A DNA stretch of 33,922 nt from Sulfurovum sp. (GTDB lineage Bacteria; Campylobacterota; Campylobacteria; Campylobacterales; Sulfurovaceae). The DNA is taken from positions 1 to 33,922 of the forward strand of contig JAUZSQ010000073.1 in the NCBI GenBank assembly GCA_030949325.1. The letters run 5' to 3'. Positions 10,729-20,387 of the stretch are shown piece after piece. Both the position numbers and the translations under genes were made by a program. Position 1 is the stretch's first letter; each line of letters begins with the position of its first letter. Under the pieces are notes generated by a model. The model saw only the letters and a list, made by a program, of their open reading frames with translations, searched no databases and had not been told where the DNA came from.

Positions 10729-11265
10729 TTACTTCGCTTTGATTACACCACAAACAGCGACAGTCTCTTTATCCATAACTGTACACTCTGCTGGTTTTGC
10801 AATATCTCTGATAAGAATAGATTGGTCTCTGTCAAGTCCTTCAACATCTATCTCAAATTTCGCAGGCATATTTTCAATCGCACCCCTTACTTTGAGTCTT
10901 TTTTTCAACAAGACAAGAACACCTTTGTTCTTAATACCCATAGGTACTCCTGTAGTCACGACAGGTACAAGAAATGTTGTCACTTGACCAGGTACTGTGA
11001 TTCTAAGGTCAACATGTAATACATCGCCTACAATAGGGTGTAGTTGATATTCTTGGATGACTACATTTAACTCTGTATCTCCTACTTTTACTGCGAATGC
11101 AAGACTTTCTTTATTTCTTACTGTTCTAACAAATTCACCACGTTTAAACGCAGCTTGGATATTTTCAACACCATTTGCATAGAGGTTTGCAGTCAGATAA
11201 CCATCTTTTCTAAGCTGTTTTGCTGTACGCTTCCCAATACTCTCTCTAACGATACCTTCTAACAT
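10729..11265 (-). CDS. rplY: 50S ribosomal protein L25/general stress protein Ctc
   Basis: 178 residues, the long two-domain CTC form, longer than the 94-residue E. coli L25. The N-terminal domain (MLEGIVRESIGKRTAKQLRK) binds 5S rRNA. The C-terminal beta domain contains VVTTGVPMGIKNKGVL and IENMPAKFEIDVEGLDRDQS. AAGGACCAAA precedes the ATG. It is followed closely by pth and then an Lpt permease, a conserved order in this phylum. The first residues of the CTC family are diverse, so the start is chosen from the ribosome site. Confidence 0.94.
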   Translation of the reverse strand: MLEGIVRESIGKRTAKQLRKDGYLTANLYANGVENIQAAFKRGEFVRTVRNKESLAFAVKVGDTELNVVIQEYQLHPIVGDVLHVDLRITVPGQVTTFLVPVVTTGVPMGIKNKGVLVLLKKRLKVRGAIENMPAKFEIDVEGLDRDQSILIRDIAKPAECTVMDKETVAVCGVIKAK

Positions 11266-11321
11266 TTTGGTCCTTTGTAATTAAATTTTTAAAAACGAAT
11301 TATACACAACTTAAGGTTAAA

Positions 11322-12476
11322 TTATTCTTCACCTTCTTCGAGTTCCTTAAAGCCAAAGACATCTGGTTCTTTACCATCATCTTCTTGCACGATAGCACCT
11401 TTTCCTACCCCTTGCATCTTTAACAGCATATCAGAAGGATTTGTCGCATATTCTAGTGCCATATCCTTCGTAATTTTCTTTGCATCATAAATATCGAGTA
11501 AGGCTTGGTCAAAGGTTTGTGTCCCATAAATCTCTTTACCATCGGAGAGGGCATCAGGTATTTCAGCGTCTCTGTCTTCCATAATCAGCTGTTCTATCCT
11601 TGCCGTTTTTTTCAATATTTCAATTGCCGCGACACGTCCACCATCAATCGTAGGAATCAGCCGTTGACACAAAATTCCCTCAATCACTGAAGCCAATGCC
11701 AAACGAATACGAGGTTGTTCTTCTGCTCCAAATGTACCAATAATCCTATCAATAGTCTCTTTGGCATCCATCGTATGAAGTGTAGAAAAGACAAGGTGAC
11801 CTGTGTTTGCAGCATGAAGACCAATCTCAATCGTCTCCATATCTCTCATCTCCCCTACCAAAATAATATCAGGGTCTTCTCTCAACGCAGCTTTGAGTGC
11901 ATGGGCAAAAGAAAGGGCATCTTCTCCGATACCCCGTTGATTAATCAAACATTTCTTATCAGGATGCACAAATTCTACGGGGTCTTCAACCGTAATAATA
12001 TGTTTTTGCTGTGTTTCATTGATACGATTTATAATCGCAGCAAGAGTCGTAGATTTACCAGAACCCGTGACACCAGTGACGAGTATCATCCCTCTTGAAA
12101 TCTCTGCAAAACTATCGACTACAGGAGGTAAGTTCAGTTTTTCTAACGGCAAAATATCTACAGGAATAACACGCATCACAGAAGAAAGTCCATTCATCTG
12201 ATAAAAGAAGTTCGCACGAAAACGCCCTTCTGCCCCAATGACATAAGAAAAGTCCAATTGCTTATCCGCTACAAGTTTGGTATATTGGTCTGGTGTCAAA
12301 ATTTCTTTTGCCAAATTTTCCATGTGTGTCGCAGTAATGAGTTCTTTTCCCAAGACTTTCAATACACCATGTACCCTCACCCTAGGTATCGCTGTAGCTT
12401 TGATATGTAAGTCAGAACCTCCATTTTTCATCATTGCTTTAAGATACATCTGTAGTTTGGCTTCCATCTCTCCCAT
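11322..12476 (-). CDS. pilT: PilT-type retraction ATPase
   Basis: 384 residues. This hexameric secretion-type ATPase powers type IV pilus retraction at the cytoplasmic face of the inner membrane. Seen are GGSDLHIKA near the N-terminus, the Walker A GVTGSGKST near residue 140, the Asp-box region around ITVEDPVEFVH, the Walker B DIILVGEMRD and the His-box HTMDAKETIDRI. AAAGGAGACGAT before the ATG is a strong ribosome site. No other pilus genes are in the window, so it may retract pili encoded elsewhere. The acidic C-terminal tail (VFGFKELEEGEE) is longer than in many PilT proteins. Confidence 0.9.
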   Translation of the reverse strand: MGEMEAKLQMYLKAMMKNGGSDLHIKATAIPRVRVHGVLKVLGKELITATHMENLAKEILTPDQYTKLVADKQLDFSYVIGAEGRFRANFFYQMNGLSSVMRVIPVDILPLEKLNLPPVVDSFAEISRGMILVTGVTGSGKSTTLAAIINRINETQQKHIITVEDPVEFVHPDKKCLINQRGIGEDALSFAHALKAALREDPDIILVGEMRDMETIEIGLHAANTGHLVFSTLHTMDAKETIDRIIGTFGAEEQPRIRLALASVIEGILCQRLIPTIDGGRVAAIEILKKTARIEQLIMEDRDAEIPDALSDGKEIYGTQTFDQALLDIYDAKKITKDMALEYATNPSDMLLKMQGVGKGAIVQEDDGKEPDVFGFKELEEGEE

Positions 12477-12498
12477 ATCGTCTCCTTTACTTATCGTA

Positions 12499-13488
12499 TT
12501 ATTGTAGTTGTGCTAACATGGAGCCAAAGGCTTCTTCAAAAGATTTGAGTCCGTCTTTGAGCAATTGTGCATAGATTTCATCCATATCAAAACCATTATC
12601 TGCAAGTTGCATAAAATAGCCTCTAATCACATCTTCATCAATAGGTAACTTCGGTGCATGGCTTTGCGTATACGCTTCAATCGTTGCCAAGGGTGCCGTG
12701 TTGACTGAATGTGGAGCTAGAAGTTCTTGCATATAATAATCAGACGGCAAAGCATCACCCTTGACCCCTGTACTTGCAAAAAGTGTACGAATACTTGGTA
12801 ATCGTGCTTTTTCTACCATATTATAAATCTTTCCTGCATTCATAATCCCCGTCTTAGAGATGTCTAAGGCTTCTTGTTCCAAATTTTTGTCTAAGAGTCT
12901 ATCAAAACGGCTTACAAAAACAGAAATAACAGCATCCACTCGCCCTCCTCCCATCTCTTCATACTTTTCCATGCCTCTTTTCATTGCTTTGAGACATTTT
13001 TGTGCTTGTTTAGGAGAAAATACCAAGGTGGCATTGACAGAGATACCTTGACAAATGAGTTTCATCATCGCTTCATATCCAGCCTCTGTTGCAGGGACTT
13101 TTACCATCACATTTGGCTCAGAGATAGTCTTAAACAGTCTCTCTCCTTCTGCTATCGTAGCTTCGGTGTCATGGGATAAAAAGGGGTCAACCTCGATAGA
13201 AATATACCCATCATTTCCCGCATCATAACAAGCCCTTAGTGCCTGAGCTGCTGTGCGAATATCTTCAATAGCTAAGGCTTCATATTTCTCTTTGGGTGAT
13301 TTTCCTTCCAAAGATTTTAATTGTTCTGCGTAAGCAGGAGAAGTCATTATCGCCGAAGCAAAAATTGCAGGATTTGAAGTTGCTCCATTAATCGTGCCAT
13401 TTTCAATCAAAGTAGAGAATTCATTTTTCAAAAAGTCTCTCTCTACAAAATCTAACCACAAAGAGAAATTTATGTCTCTATTTACCAT
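12499..13488 (-). CDS. tal: Transaldolase
   Basis: 329 residues. Transaldolase moves a dihydroxyacetone unit between sugar phosphates in the non-oxidative pentose phosphate pathway. The N-terminal SLWLDFVERDFLKN, GATSNPAIF, SIEVDPFLSHD, MVKVPATEAG (Schiff-base Lys) and SVFVSRFDR segments fit the TalAB/tal type of 320-380 residues. AAGGAATAAAG precedes the ATG. It starts 2 bases after the aat stop and runs into pilT 22 bases later, so it belongs to the clpS-pilT unit although its metabolic role is separate. Confidence 0.95.
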   Translation of the reverse strand: MVNRDINFSLWLDFVERDFLKNEFSTLIENGTINGATSNPAIFASAIMTSPAYAEQLKSLEGKSPKEKYEALAIEDIRTAAQALRACYDAGNDGYISIEVDPFLSHDTEATIAEGERLFKTISEPNVMVKVPATEAGYEAMMKLICQGISVNATLVFSPKQAQKCLKAMKRGMEKYEEMGGGRVDAVISVFVSRFDRLLDKNLEQEALDISKTGIMNAGKIYNMVEKARLPSIRTLFASTGVKGDALPSDYYMQELLAPHSVNTAPLATIEAYTQSHAPKLPIDEDVIRGYFMQLADNGFDMDEIYAQLLKDGLKSFEEAFGSMLAQLQ

Positions 13489-13490
13489 CT

Positions 13491-14219
13491 TTATTCCTTA
13501 TATTTCCATGAGAAGTCGTGCCATTTCCCAAAATCTGTAGGTTTCTCTATCGTAAGTGCCAAGGCATCAAGAAAAAAATCTCTCTCTACCACTTCAGCCC
13601 CCAAACCCATCATGTGTTCTGTTTTCATCTGACAATCTATAAAATCATAACCTCTACTGCCTAAGACATCACTGAGTGCCTTAAAGGCTACTTTGGAAGC
13701 ATCAGAGACCAAAGAGAACATAGATTCACCAAAAAAAGCTCTGCCTATGGCCAAACCATAGAGTCCCCCGACAAGTTTCCCCTCCAAATGTACCTCTACA
13801 CTATGCCCATAGCCCTCATGATGCAATCTCGTATAGGCTTGGGCTATCTCTTCTACAATCCATGACGATTCTTGTCCCTTGCGAGGGGTCATCGCACAAT
13901 AAGCAATGACTTCAGAAAAATGTTTATCAAAAGTAACGGTAAATTTGCCAGAACGTAACACTCTTTTGAAAGATTTACGCAAATGAAATTTATGAGGATA
14001 GAGTAAAAGACGAGGATTAGGTGACCACCAAAGGATAGGGTCACCCTCAGCAAACCAAGGAAAAATCCCTTTTTTGTACGCAGCTAACAGCCTCACAGAA
14101 GAAAGGTCTCCCCCATAAGCCAACAAGCCATCATCAGGAGCATAACGGGGTTCAGGAAAAGCAGAAAAGTATCTATTTAAAGGTTTAACGTAATACTTAG
14201 CTTTTTCAATGATGGGCAT
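13491..14219 (-). CDS. aat: Leucyl/phenylalanyl-tRNA-protein transferase
   Basis: 242 residues. Aat adds Leu or Phe from tRNA to proteins beginning with Lys or Arg, creating N-degrons recognised by ClpS. Typical segments are GLLAYGGDLS, YKKGIFPWF, PILWWSPNPR, SWIVEEIAQAYTRLHHEGYGHSVE, GGLYGLAIGRAFFGESMFS and FIDCQM. Its ATG touches the clpA stop codon with no gap, and tal starts 2 bases after its own stop, so translation is probably coupled. Placement right after clpS and clpA fits its role. Confidence 0.96.
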   Translation of the reverse strand: MPIIEKAKYYVKPLNRYFSAFPEPRYAPDDGLLAYGGDLSSVRLLAAYKKGIFPWFAEGDPILWWSPNPRLLLYPHKFHLRKSFKRVLRSGKFTVTFDKHFSEVIAYCAMTPRKGQESSWIVEEIAQAYTRLHHEGYGHSVEVHLEGKLVGGLYGLAIGRAFFGESMFSLVSDASKVAFKALSDVLGSRGYDFIDCQMKTEHMMGLGAEVVERDFFLDALALTIEKPTDFGKWHDFSWKYKE

Positions 14220-16421
14220 TTAGTTGCTTGAAAATTTGAAACTAAGTGCTTTATCTTCGTACGTGACCTTCACAGACCCACCTTCTACCAAACTACCAAA
14301 AAGTAATTCATCGGTTAATGCTTCTTTAATTTGGGCATCGACTACACGGGCAATGTGTCTTGCTCCGTAACGTTCGTCATAGCCTTCATTTGCCAAATGT
14401 ACTTTGGCTTTTTTGGACAATTTGACAGTGACATTTTTAGCAGACAATAGGCTATTGAGCTTGTCTAGTTCTTCATCGACGATAAGAATCAAGGTATCAA
14501 GAGAAAGTGCGTTAAATTCAATCGTGGCACTTAAACGGTTTCTAAACTCTGGAGAGAAGAATGAAGCTAAGGCTTTGTCTGTTTTCATTGAAGAGTCTTT
14601 TTCAAAGCCCATGACATTGGCTTCTTTGGTACCAATGTTTGAAGTCATAATAAGAATCACGTTCTTGAAGTCACTCACGATTCCATTGTTGTCTGTAAGC
14701 TTCGCTCCATCCATCACTTGAAGTAAAATATTCATAATATCAGGATGGGCTTTTTCGATTTCATCTAGCAACAGCACCGTATGAGGATGCTTTTTAATCA
14801 TCTCGGTGAGTAATCCACCTTGGTCATACCCTACATAACCGGGAGGTGCGCCTACCAAACGGCTAATGGTATGGGCTTCCATATACTCAGACATATCTAG
14901 TCTCTCAAAATGTACATGCAACGTCTTGGAAAGTTGTGTCGCTAAGGCTGTTTTACCCACACCTGTAGGTCCTACAAAGAGAAAACTACCGATAGGTTTA
15001 TCATCAGAATTGAGTCCTGCGTACGAACGTTTAATCGCAGTAGAGACTGCTTCTATCGCTTGTTCTTGTCCTATAATCCTTGCGGATAAATCTTTGGTGA
15101 GAGATTTGAGCTTCTTGGTATCATCTGTACCAATGACAGTCGCAGGAAGCTTGAGCATCTTGGCTACAGATTTCTCAATATCTGAAGATTCTACTAGCTC
15201 ACCACTCTTTCCTTTGAGCATAAAGTGAGCTCCCACCTCATCAATAATATCCATCGCTTTATCTGGTAAGAACCTATCGTGCAAATATTTGACAGAAAGG
15301 TCTATCGCCGATTCCAATGCCCCATCAGTAAAACGAATCTTGTGAAACTCTTCATATTTATGCTGTATGCCTTTGAGAATAGTAAAAGTATCTTCTTTAC
15401 TAGGCTCTTCTACATCCACTTTGGCAAAGCGACGGCTCAGTGCCTTGTCTTTATCAAAAAAGTTTCTAAACTCTTGATAGGTCGTAGCTCCAATACACTT
15501 CAAATCTCCTCGTGCAAGAGCAGGTTTGAGAAGATTGGACGCGTCCATACTTCCCCCACTTGTAGCCCCTGCTCCTACCATCGTATGAATCTCATCGATA
15601 AACATAATGGCATCTTTGGCTTCTGTGAGTTCTTTGATAATACCTTTAAGACGCTTCTCGAAGTCTCCTCTATATTTTGTTCCTGCTACCAATGCTCCCA
15701 TATCGAGGGCATAGATTTTAGACTTTTTCAAAATATTGGGTACATTATCTTCACTAATACGCAGTGCCAATCCCTCAGCAATCGCTGTTTTACCAACACC
15801 GGGTTCACCTACGAGCAGAGGATTATTCTTTTTACGCCTACAGAGTGTTTGCATCACACGTTCTATCTCATCTACGCGACCTACTACAGGGTCTATCTTT
15901 CCTGTTTCTGCCAAGGCTACAAGCTCTACCGTAAATTTCGCTAAGAATGTTTCTTTCTCTTTCTCTGCTTCTTCACCCGTTGCTCCTTCTTTAGGCTCTT
16001 GGTCATAACGGTGAGAAATCACCTCCAAGATATCTACACGCTCTATCTCTTCGCTCTTCATCAGATACACAGCATAAGAGTTTTCTTGCATAAAAATAGA
16101 GACTATCATGTCTCCGATATTGGCTTCTATGCGTCCTGAGCCTTGTATATGTGTCATCATGTTATTAATCACACGAGACAAAGCCACGGTCTCAAAAGGC
16201 TCTATTTCATCTTTGAGTGTAGGTGTCATCTTGCCAACATGCTTTTGCATACTCGCCTCCAAGATAGCTACATCTGAGTGAAGCATAGAGAATATTTCTT
16301 TTCCAGCGTCAGATTTGAGAATAAACAAGAAAAGGTGTTCTACCGTTAAATATTCATGCTTCTGTTCTTTGGCATACTGTATTGCATTTTTGAATACATC
16401 ATTGAGTGTCATACTAATCAT
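14220..16421 (-). CDS. clpA: ATP-dependent Clp protease ATP-binding subunit ClpA
   Basis: 733 residues, close to the E. coli ClpA size of 758. It unfolds substrates and feeds them to ClpP. The N-domain ([17 protein letters not shown], then [10 protein letters not shown]) binds ClpS. The first AAA+ domain has Walker [10 protein letters not shown] near residue 205 and Walker [10 protein letters not shown]. The second has GPTGVGKTA and [13 protein letters not shown]. No M-domain is present, separating it from ClpB. The ATG at 16421 follows AAGGAAAATA. The ATG three codons later is possible but too far from that site. It follows clpS by 11 bases; clpP is not in the window. Confidence 0.95.
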   Translation of the reverse strand: MISMTLNDVFKNAIQYAKEQKHEYLTVEHLFLFILKSDAGKEIFSMLHSDVAILEASMQKHVGKMTPTLKDEIEPFETVALSRVINNMMTHIQGSGRIEANIGDMIVSIFMQENSYAVYLMKSEEIERVDILEVISHRYDQEPKEGATGEEAEKEKETFLAKFTVELVALAETGKIDPVVGRVDEIERVMQTLCRRKKNNPLLVGEPGVGKTAIAEGLALRISEDNVPNILKKSKIYALDMGALVAGTKYRGDFEKRLKGIIKELTEAKDAIMFIDEIHTMVGAGATSGGSMDASNLLKPALARGDLKCIGATTYQEFRNFFDKDKALSRRFAKVDVEEPSKEDTFTILKGIQHKYEEFHKIRFTDGALESAIDLSVKYLHDRFLPDKAMDIIDEVGAHFMLKGKSGELVESSDIEKSVAKMLKLPATVIGTDDTKKLKSLTKDLSARIIGQEQAIEAVSTAIKRSYAGLNSDDKPIGSFLFVGPTGVGKTALATQLSKTLHVHFERLDMSEYMEAHTISRLVGAPPGYVGYDQGGLLTEMIKKHPHTVLLLDEIEKAHPDIMNILLQVMDGAKLTDNNGIVSDFKNVILIMTSNIGTKEANVMGFEKDSSMKTDKALASFFSPEFRNRLSATIEFNALSLDTLILIVDEELDKLNSLLSAKNVTVKLSKKAKVHLANEGYDERYGARHIARVVDAQIKEALTDELLFGSLVEGGSVKVTYEDKALSFKFSSN

Positions 16422-16432
16422 TATTTTCCTTA

Positions 16433-16732
16433 CTATACGTCTTCTTCAAGTGTTGCCAAAAGAGGAAATTCGCTCTTTTTGGCTTGTGTTTTAACTTGCT
16501 GTACTTTCGTTTGTGCAATTTCTAAGGTATAGACCCCACAAATTGCTTTACCTGCTTCATGTATTTGAAACATAACTTGTTCTGATTCCAATTGAGACTT
16601 ATGAAATACATTTATCAAAATACCTACAACAAACTCCATGCTTGTATAGTCATCATTATGCAATAACACCTTAAACATCCGTGGTTCTTCTAAAGCTAAG
16701 GCAAAATCCAGTTCTTCTTCTATCTTTGGCAA
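16433..16732 (-). CDS. clpS: ClpS adaptor protein, TTG start
   Basis: 99 residues. ClpS binds the destabilising N-terminal residue of N-degron substrates and delivers them to ClpA. Seen are MFKVLLHNDDYTSMEFVV, with the Asn-Asp pair and Met of the binding pocket, and IHEAGKAICGVYTLEIAQTK with the conserved His. A flexible N-terminal tail of about 18 residues fits the family. The start is TTG at 16732 behind AAGGATATACTT. It is the first gene of the clpS-clpA-aat-tal-pilT run and is divergent from bioD. Confidence 0.94.
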   Translation of the reverse strand: MPKIEEELDFALALEEPRMFKVLLHNDDYTSMEFVVGILINVFHKSQLESEQVMFQIHEAGKAICGVYTLEIAQTKVQQVKTQAKKSEFPLLATLEEDV

Positions 16733-16760
16733 AAGTATATCCTTTTAGAGTGTATTTTAT

Positions 16761-16782
16761 CATAGCTTCCCTAATAGCTATG
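16761..16782. promoter_or_regulatory. Inverted repeat between clpS and bioD
   Basis: The arms CATAGCT and AGCTATG (7 bp, perfect) flank an 8-base spacer in the 100-base divergent gap. The right arm covers the place of a -35 box for the bioD promoter, and on the other strand the left arm adjoins a GATAAAAT-like -10 for clpS. It could be an operator for one or both genes, or just a hairpin; no regulator can be named. Confidence 0.35.
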
Positions 16783-16800
16783 AAAGAAGTCTATTTATAC

Positions 16801-16806
16801 TATAAT
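16801..16806 (+). promoter_or_regulatory. -10 box for bioD
   Basis: TATAAT lies 28 bases before the bioD ATG, with a T-rich upstream stretch. There is no good -35 box. GAGGAAAG just before the ATG is the ribosome site. Confidence 0.5.
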
Positions 16807-16833
16807 TGTATTAAAAAGAGCAGAGGAAAGTAC

Positions 16834-17485
16834 ATGAAAACCCTTTTTATCACAGCGACAGGGACGAATATAGGTAAAACCTATACCACACTCAAACTTA
16901 TTAAAGCCCTAGCAGCACAAGGCTTACGCGTAGGCGTGTTCAAACCTATCGAAACAGGTGTCCAAACCATAGCTCCCGATGCCACCCTACTTCTACACGC
17001 TTGTCAAGTCAGTCAATCCACTCTTTGAGGCATTTAGCCCCTTAGATATAACAGCCTATACCTTTGCCCTTCCTGCTGCACCTTTTTGTGCTGATATACA
17101 CCATACTATAGACATTGAAGTTATCCTAAAAAAATACCACTTTCTTTGCCAATATTGCGATATTTTACTCGTCGAAGGCGCAGGAGGACTACTCGTACCC
17201 ATGACCCAAGACTTTACGATGCTAGACCTCATCGTCAAACTCTCTGCTCCTACCCTACTCATTACCCCAAGCCGTCTAGGATGCATCAACGATACCCTAC
17301 TCTCCATACAAGCCCTCAAATCACGCAATGTTTCCTTTGATTGGTGTGTCAACCTCTATGAAGACCAAGACTCCTTTAGCGAAGTCACCCAACCCTACTA
17401 TGATGCTACCTTTACTCAATGGTGGTCTGTAGCAAAAGGCTTGGATAGGTATGTTGAAAATTTGTGCTATCATACATCCTCATAA
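16834..17485 (+). CDS. bioD: Dethiobiotin synthetase (one extra base near 17005)
   Basis: It closes the ureido ring of dethiobiotin from 7,8-diaminononanoate, CO2 and ATP, the step before BioB in biotin synthesis. The N-terminus MKTLFITATGTNIGKTYTTL carries the P-loop GTNIGKT; VGVFKPIETG follows, and VEGAGGLLVP is the second nucleotide/substrate loop. After HACQ the frame changes by one base (near 17004-17012), and continues NPLFEAFSPLDITAYTFALP. Removing one base gives 216 residues, a normal size. No other biotin genes are in the window. The start follows GAGGAAAGTAC. Confidence 0.88.
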
Positions 17486-17509
17486 AATACACAGAATAAA
17501 GGCACAAAG

Positions 17510-17914
17510 ATGATGAAAGCAAGAGATATTCTTTTTAATACGAGTTGGGATGAGTTTGATATGGGAATATGTAAACTCTCCGTTCCCTTTTTCAATCAAT
17601 ATATTCCATTTATATTGTTTCAAAACCATGACCGTAAACCTAAACTTACCCCAAAAATGATTGTTGCACTCAACCATATTTTAGAACTTGATATAGATAA
17701 ACAAACGCTCTACTTTGAGAAATATAGCAAAAAAGACATACCTAAGGTACAAGAGATTCATATTGACCAAGACAATGATATCCTTGATGCTGTCTATTCA
17801 GAAGTGATTCTTTCTATGCCAAAGGGAGAATACATGAGTCTAGTCGTCAAAGATGGTACGATTATCCATCTTGATGACAAAGGTACCTATTTGACCTCAC
17901 TTAAAGAAGCTTAG
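17510..17914 (+). CDS. Conserved-looking protein of unknown function
   Basis: 134 residues, not recognised. No signal peptide or membrane segment. The first half has ILFNTSWDEFDMGICKLSVP followed by a Lys/Pro-rich stretch; the second half is acidic (IHIDQDNDILDAVYSEV) and ends DGTIIHLDDKGTYL, suggesting a small alpha-beta fold. It starts 25 bases after bioD, with AAAGG upstream of the ATG pair at 17510 and 17513, and ends 3 bases before a signal-peptide ORF, so it may be co-transcribed with both. Confidence 0.6.
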   Translation: MMKARDILFNTSWDEFDMGICKLSVPFFNQYIPFILFQNHDRKPKLTPKMIVALNHILELDIDKQTLYFEKYSKKDIPKVQEIHIDQDNDILDAVYSEVILSMPKGEYMSLVVKDGTIIHLDDKGTYLTSLKEA

Positions 17915-17916
17915 AA

Positions 17917-19764
17917 ATGAAAACATTATTATTAGGATTAGCCCTATTATTTATACTTACCTTACAAGCAATACCTTAGCCAATTTGTATTTTTACTAAA
18001 AAATAGCTATTTTCTTCTTCTCTAACCCTCCTATTTACGGGGTTTGAACTTTTAAAAATATGCTCTTTTTCATTTTGGCGAAGGTATTGTACAAGTACAA
18101 GCGAGTAATACATTTGACACAGCACTCTTTATAAAGGCCAAAAAAGAACATAAGGTCATTATTCTGGACTTAGAAGCTGTTTGGTGTCATTGGTGTCATG
18201 TGATGGATAAAACAACCTATAAAAACAAAGTAGTACAAAACTTAATAGATAAATATTTTTTATTTGTTAAAGTAGACCATGATGCTAGACCTGACTTGGC
18301 TCAAAAGTATCGTGATTATGGATGGCCAGCCACTATATTTTTTGATGAAAATGGCAAAGAGATAGTTAAACGCACAGGCTATATCGCCCCAGATAAAATG
18401 ATAGCTTTACTAAAATCTATCATTGCAGACCCCTCAGCAGAAAAAATTGAACCAGAGGTAAGCCGAACATACAAAACATCTATACTCAACCCTAAACTCA
18501 AAAAGACGCTGGAACAAAGACATAAAGATACCTATGATACAGACTTAGGAGGACTCAACATAGGACAAAAGTTTTTAGAAGAAGATTCTATACTCTATAC
18601 CATGCTCCAAGCTTCACAGGGTAATACACGAGAAGAAGCACGAGCGAAAAAAACACTCGACGCTGCTATACAACTCATTGACCCTGTATGGGGAGGGGCA
18701 TATCAGTACTCAACACATGGAGATTGGAATCATGCACATTATGAAAAAATTATGAGAATCCAAGCTCGATATATCAAAGTCTATGCATTGGCTGCAAAGC
18801 AGTTTAAAAGTGAAATATATTTGAATGCTTCCAAGCATGTAGCAGAGTATGTCTTACGATTTTTAAAAGACGACAATGGTGCTTTTTATGTCTCACAAGA
18901 TGCCGATATAAAACAAGGTGAAAAAGCACATCGTTATTTTGAATATAATAATACACAAAGGCTATCACTTGGTATACCAAAGATAGATAAACATTTATAT
19001 GCTTCATCACAAGGACAGATGATAGAAGCATTGGTCTATTTATATGAGGCTTCAAAGGATAAAAAGTATCTTCATTATGCAAAAAGTGCTGCAAACTGGA
19101 CACTTCGTAATAGGTTTGTTCATGGTGGAGGGTTTTCCCATGATAAAAAATATACGCTACTGTATCTTCAAGATAACCTGTATATGGGCAAAGGATTGTT
19201 AGCACTGTACCGTGCAACAGGGGAAGTACCTTGGCTACGTCAAGCATCTAAGTTAGGCTATTTTTTAGCACGTCACTTTAAAGCACCAAAGGCTGGTATC
19301 TTTACCGCCACAGATAATGGTACACCCATTAAGCCCATACGACAGCTAGATGAAAATATACATACGGCACGTTTTATGACGCTACTTGGACACTATACGG
19401 GTAAAAGTACGCATAAAGATTTTGCTAAACATATTATGCGTTATTTGGTCAATAACACGATAGCACTCAAAAGAATAACCGAAGCAGGTATTCTTATATG
19501 TGACTATGAGTTTTCACATAAACCTATACACTTAACAGTTGATGGAGAGAAAAGCCACAAGCACTGTATAGTCTAGCATTAAGTCAGGCACCAGAGTATG
19601 CACGAGTAGAACTTTTAGACCTACAAAAGGCTAAAGCTTATAATCCAGATATTAAGTACCCTAAATCTACACAACCTGTAGCCTATGTCTGTAGCAATTC
19701 AAGATGTTCATTCTCTATCTACTCCCTCAAAGAATTTCAAGAAGTTATAAGTAAGTTCAAATAA
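17917..19764 (+). pseudogene. DUF255/thioredoxin-domain protein (YyaL/SSP411-like), broken in at least two places
   Basis: A signal peptide begins at 17917 (MKTLLLGLALLFILTLQA) and hits TAG at 17977. After about 75 bases that fit no frame well, a long open stretch begins near 18056. It carries a thioredoxin-like domain with WCHWCHVM at about 18180-18204 and GWPATIFF as the cis-Pro loop. A helical domain of the six-hairpin glycosidase-like type follows (GGLN, VHGGGFSHD, YLQDNLYMGKGLLALY). Near 19555 the frame shifts again and continues QALYSLALSQAPEYARV, ending at 19764 with a CSNSRC motif. A periplasmic redox or sugar-related role would be expected for the intact protein, but its function is unknown. 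The C-terminal break could be read error; the front break looks like an insertion. Confidence 0.6.
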
Positions 19765-19784
19765 GGCTATTGAATCTTCTAGGT

Positions 19785-19846
19785 TTTAGGGTAAGCACAA
19801 GGGATTACCCCTACATAAGCATGATTAGCCGTAGAGGTACCCTAAA
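19785..19846. repeat. Palindromic intergenic element (REP/MITE-like)
   Basis: Outer arms TTTAGGGTA (19785-19793) and TACCCTAAA (19838-19846) are perfectly complementary over 9 bp. Inner arms CCCCTAC (19808-19814) and GTAGAGG (19831-19837) pair with one mismatch. An alternative small hairpin GGGTAA/TTACCC spans 19789-19810. It lies between two converging genes and resembles the dispersed palindromes with 'GGGxAA...CACAAGGG' cores seen in many bacterial genomes. It could also end transcription from both sides. Confidence 0.5.
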
Positions 19847-19865
19847 CATACAAGGTGAGTAACCC

Positions 19866-20378
19866 TTACCACTTACACTTTTTAGCAATAAAGGCCAACT
19901 GCTCGTCCATACTGAGATGCTCTACATCCACGACTACGTCGGCTAGTTTTTTGTACATACTTTCACGTTCTTTATAGAGCTTTTTGGCTTCTGCTTCTTG
20001 GGCAAACAGTGGACGTTTGGCGAGTTTGGACTTGCTGTTTTTGGCTGTTTTTAGACGTGTATGTATCCATTCAAATGAAGCATCAAGTAAGACTACTGTA
20101 CCTAACTTTTTGAGATTATCTACCTTGTAAAACCCTCCTCCACAAGAGATAAATGTACCTTGGACTGAGGATTCTATCCAGTCTGCTGTGGCTTGTTCTT
20201 GTTGGCGAAAATAGGCTTCTCCTTTTTTGGCAAAGACTTTCTTGACTTCGGCATTTTCTTTAGATTCTATGAGGTCATCGGTATCTAGGATGAATGCTCC
20301 ATATTTTTTGCTAAATGCCCTAGCCGTTGTGCCTTTACCTACACCCATGAACCCTATTAATATAATATTATTTTTCAT
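19866..20378 (-). CDS. aroK: Shikimate kinase
   Basis: 170 residues, the normal size. It phosphorylates shikimate at O3 in aromatic amino acid synthesis. The P-loop is GFMGVGKGT (Gly where Ser is usual before Thr). ILDTDDLIE holds the shikimate- and magnesium-binding Asp residues, CGGGF is the GGG motif, and KRPLF is the lid arginine segment. GAGGATAAAAG precedes the ATG and overlaps the stop of the MATE gene 9 bases upstream, so translation is linked to that unit. Confidence 0.95.
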   Translation of the reverse strand: MKNNIILIGFMGVGKGTTARAFSKKYGAFILDTDDLIESKENAEVKKVFAKKGEAYFRQQEQATADWIESSVQGTFISCGGGFYKVDNLKKLGTVVLLDASFEWIHTRLKTAKNSKSKLAKRPLFAQEAEAKKLYKERESMYKKLADVVVDVEHLSMDEQLAFIAKKCKW

Positions 20379-20387
20379 CTTTTATCC

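Noticed and set aside
15279..15944. Plus-strand open frame of 221 codons inside clpA
   Set aside because: It is antisense to a complete, well-conserved clpA; its length reflects the codon bias of the real gene.
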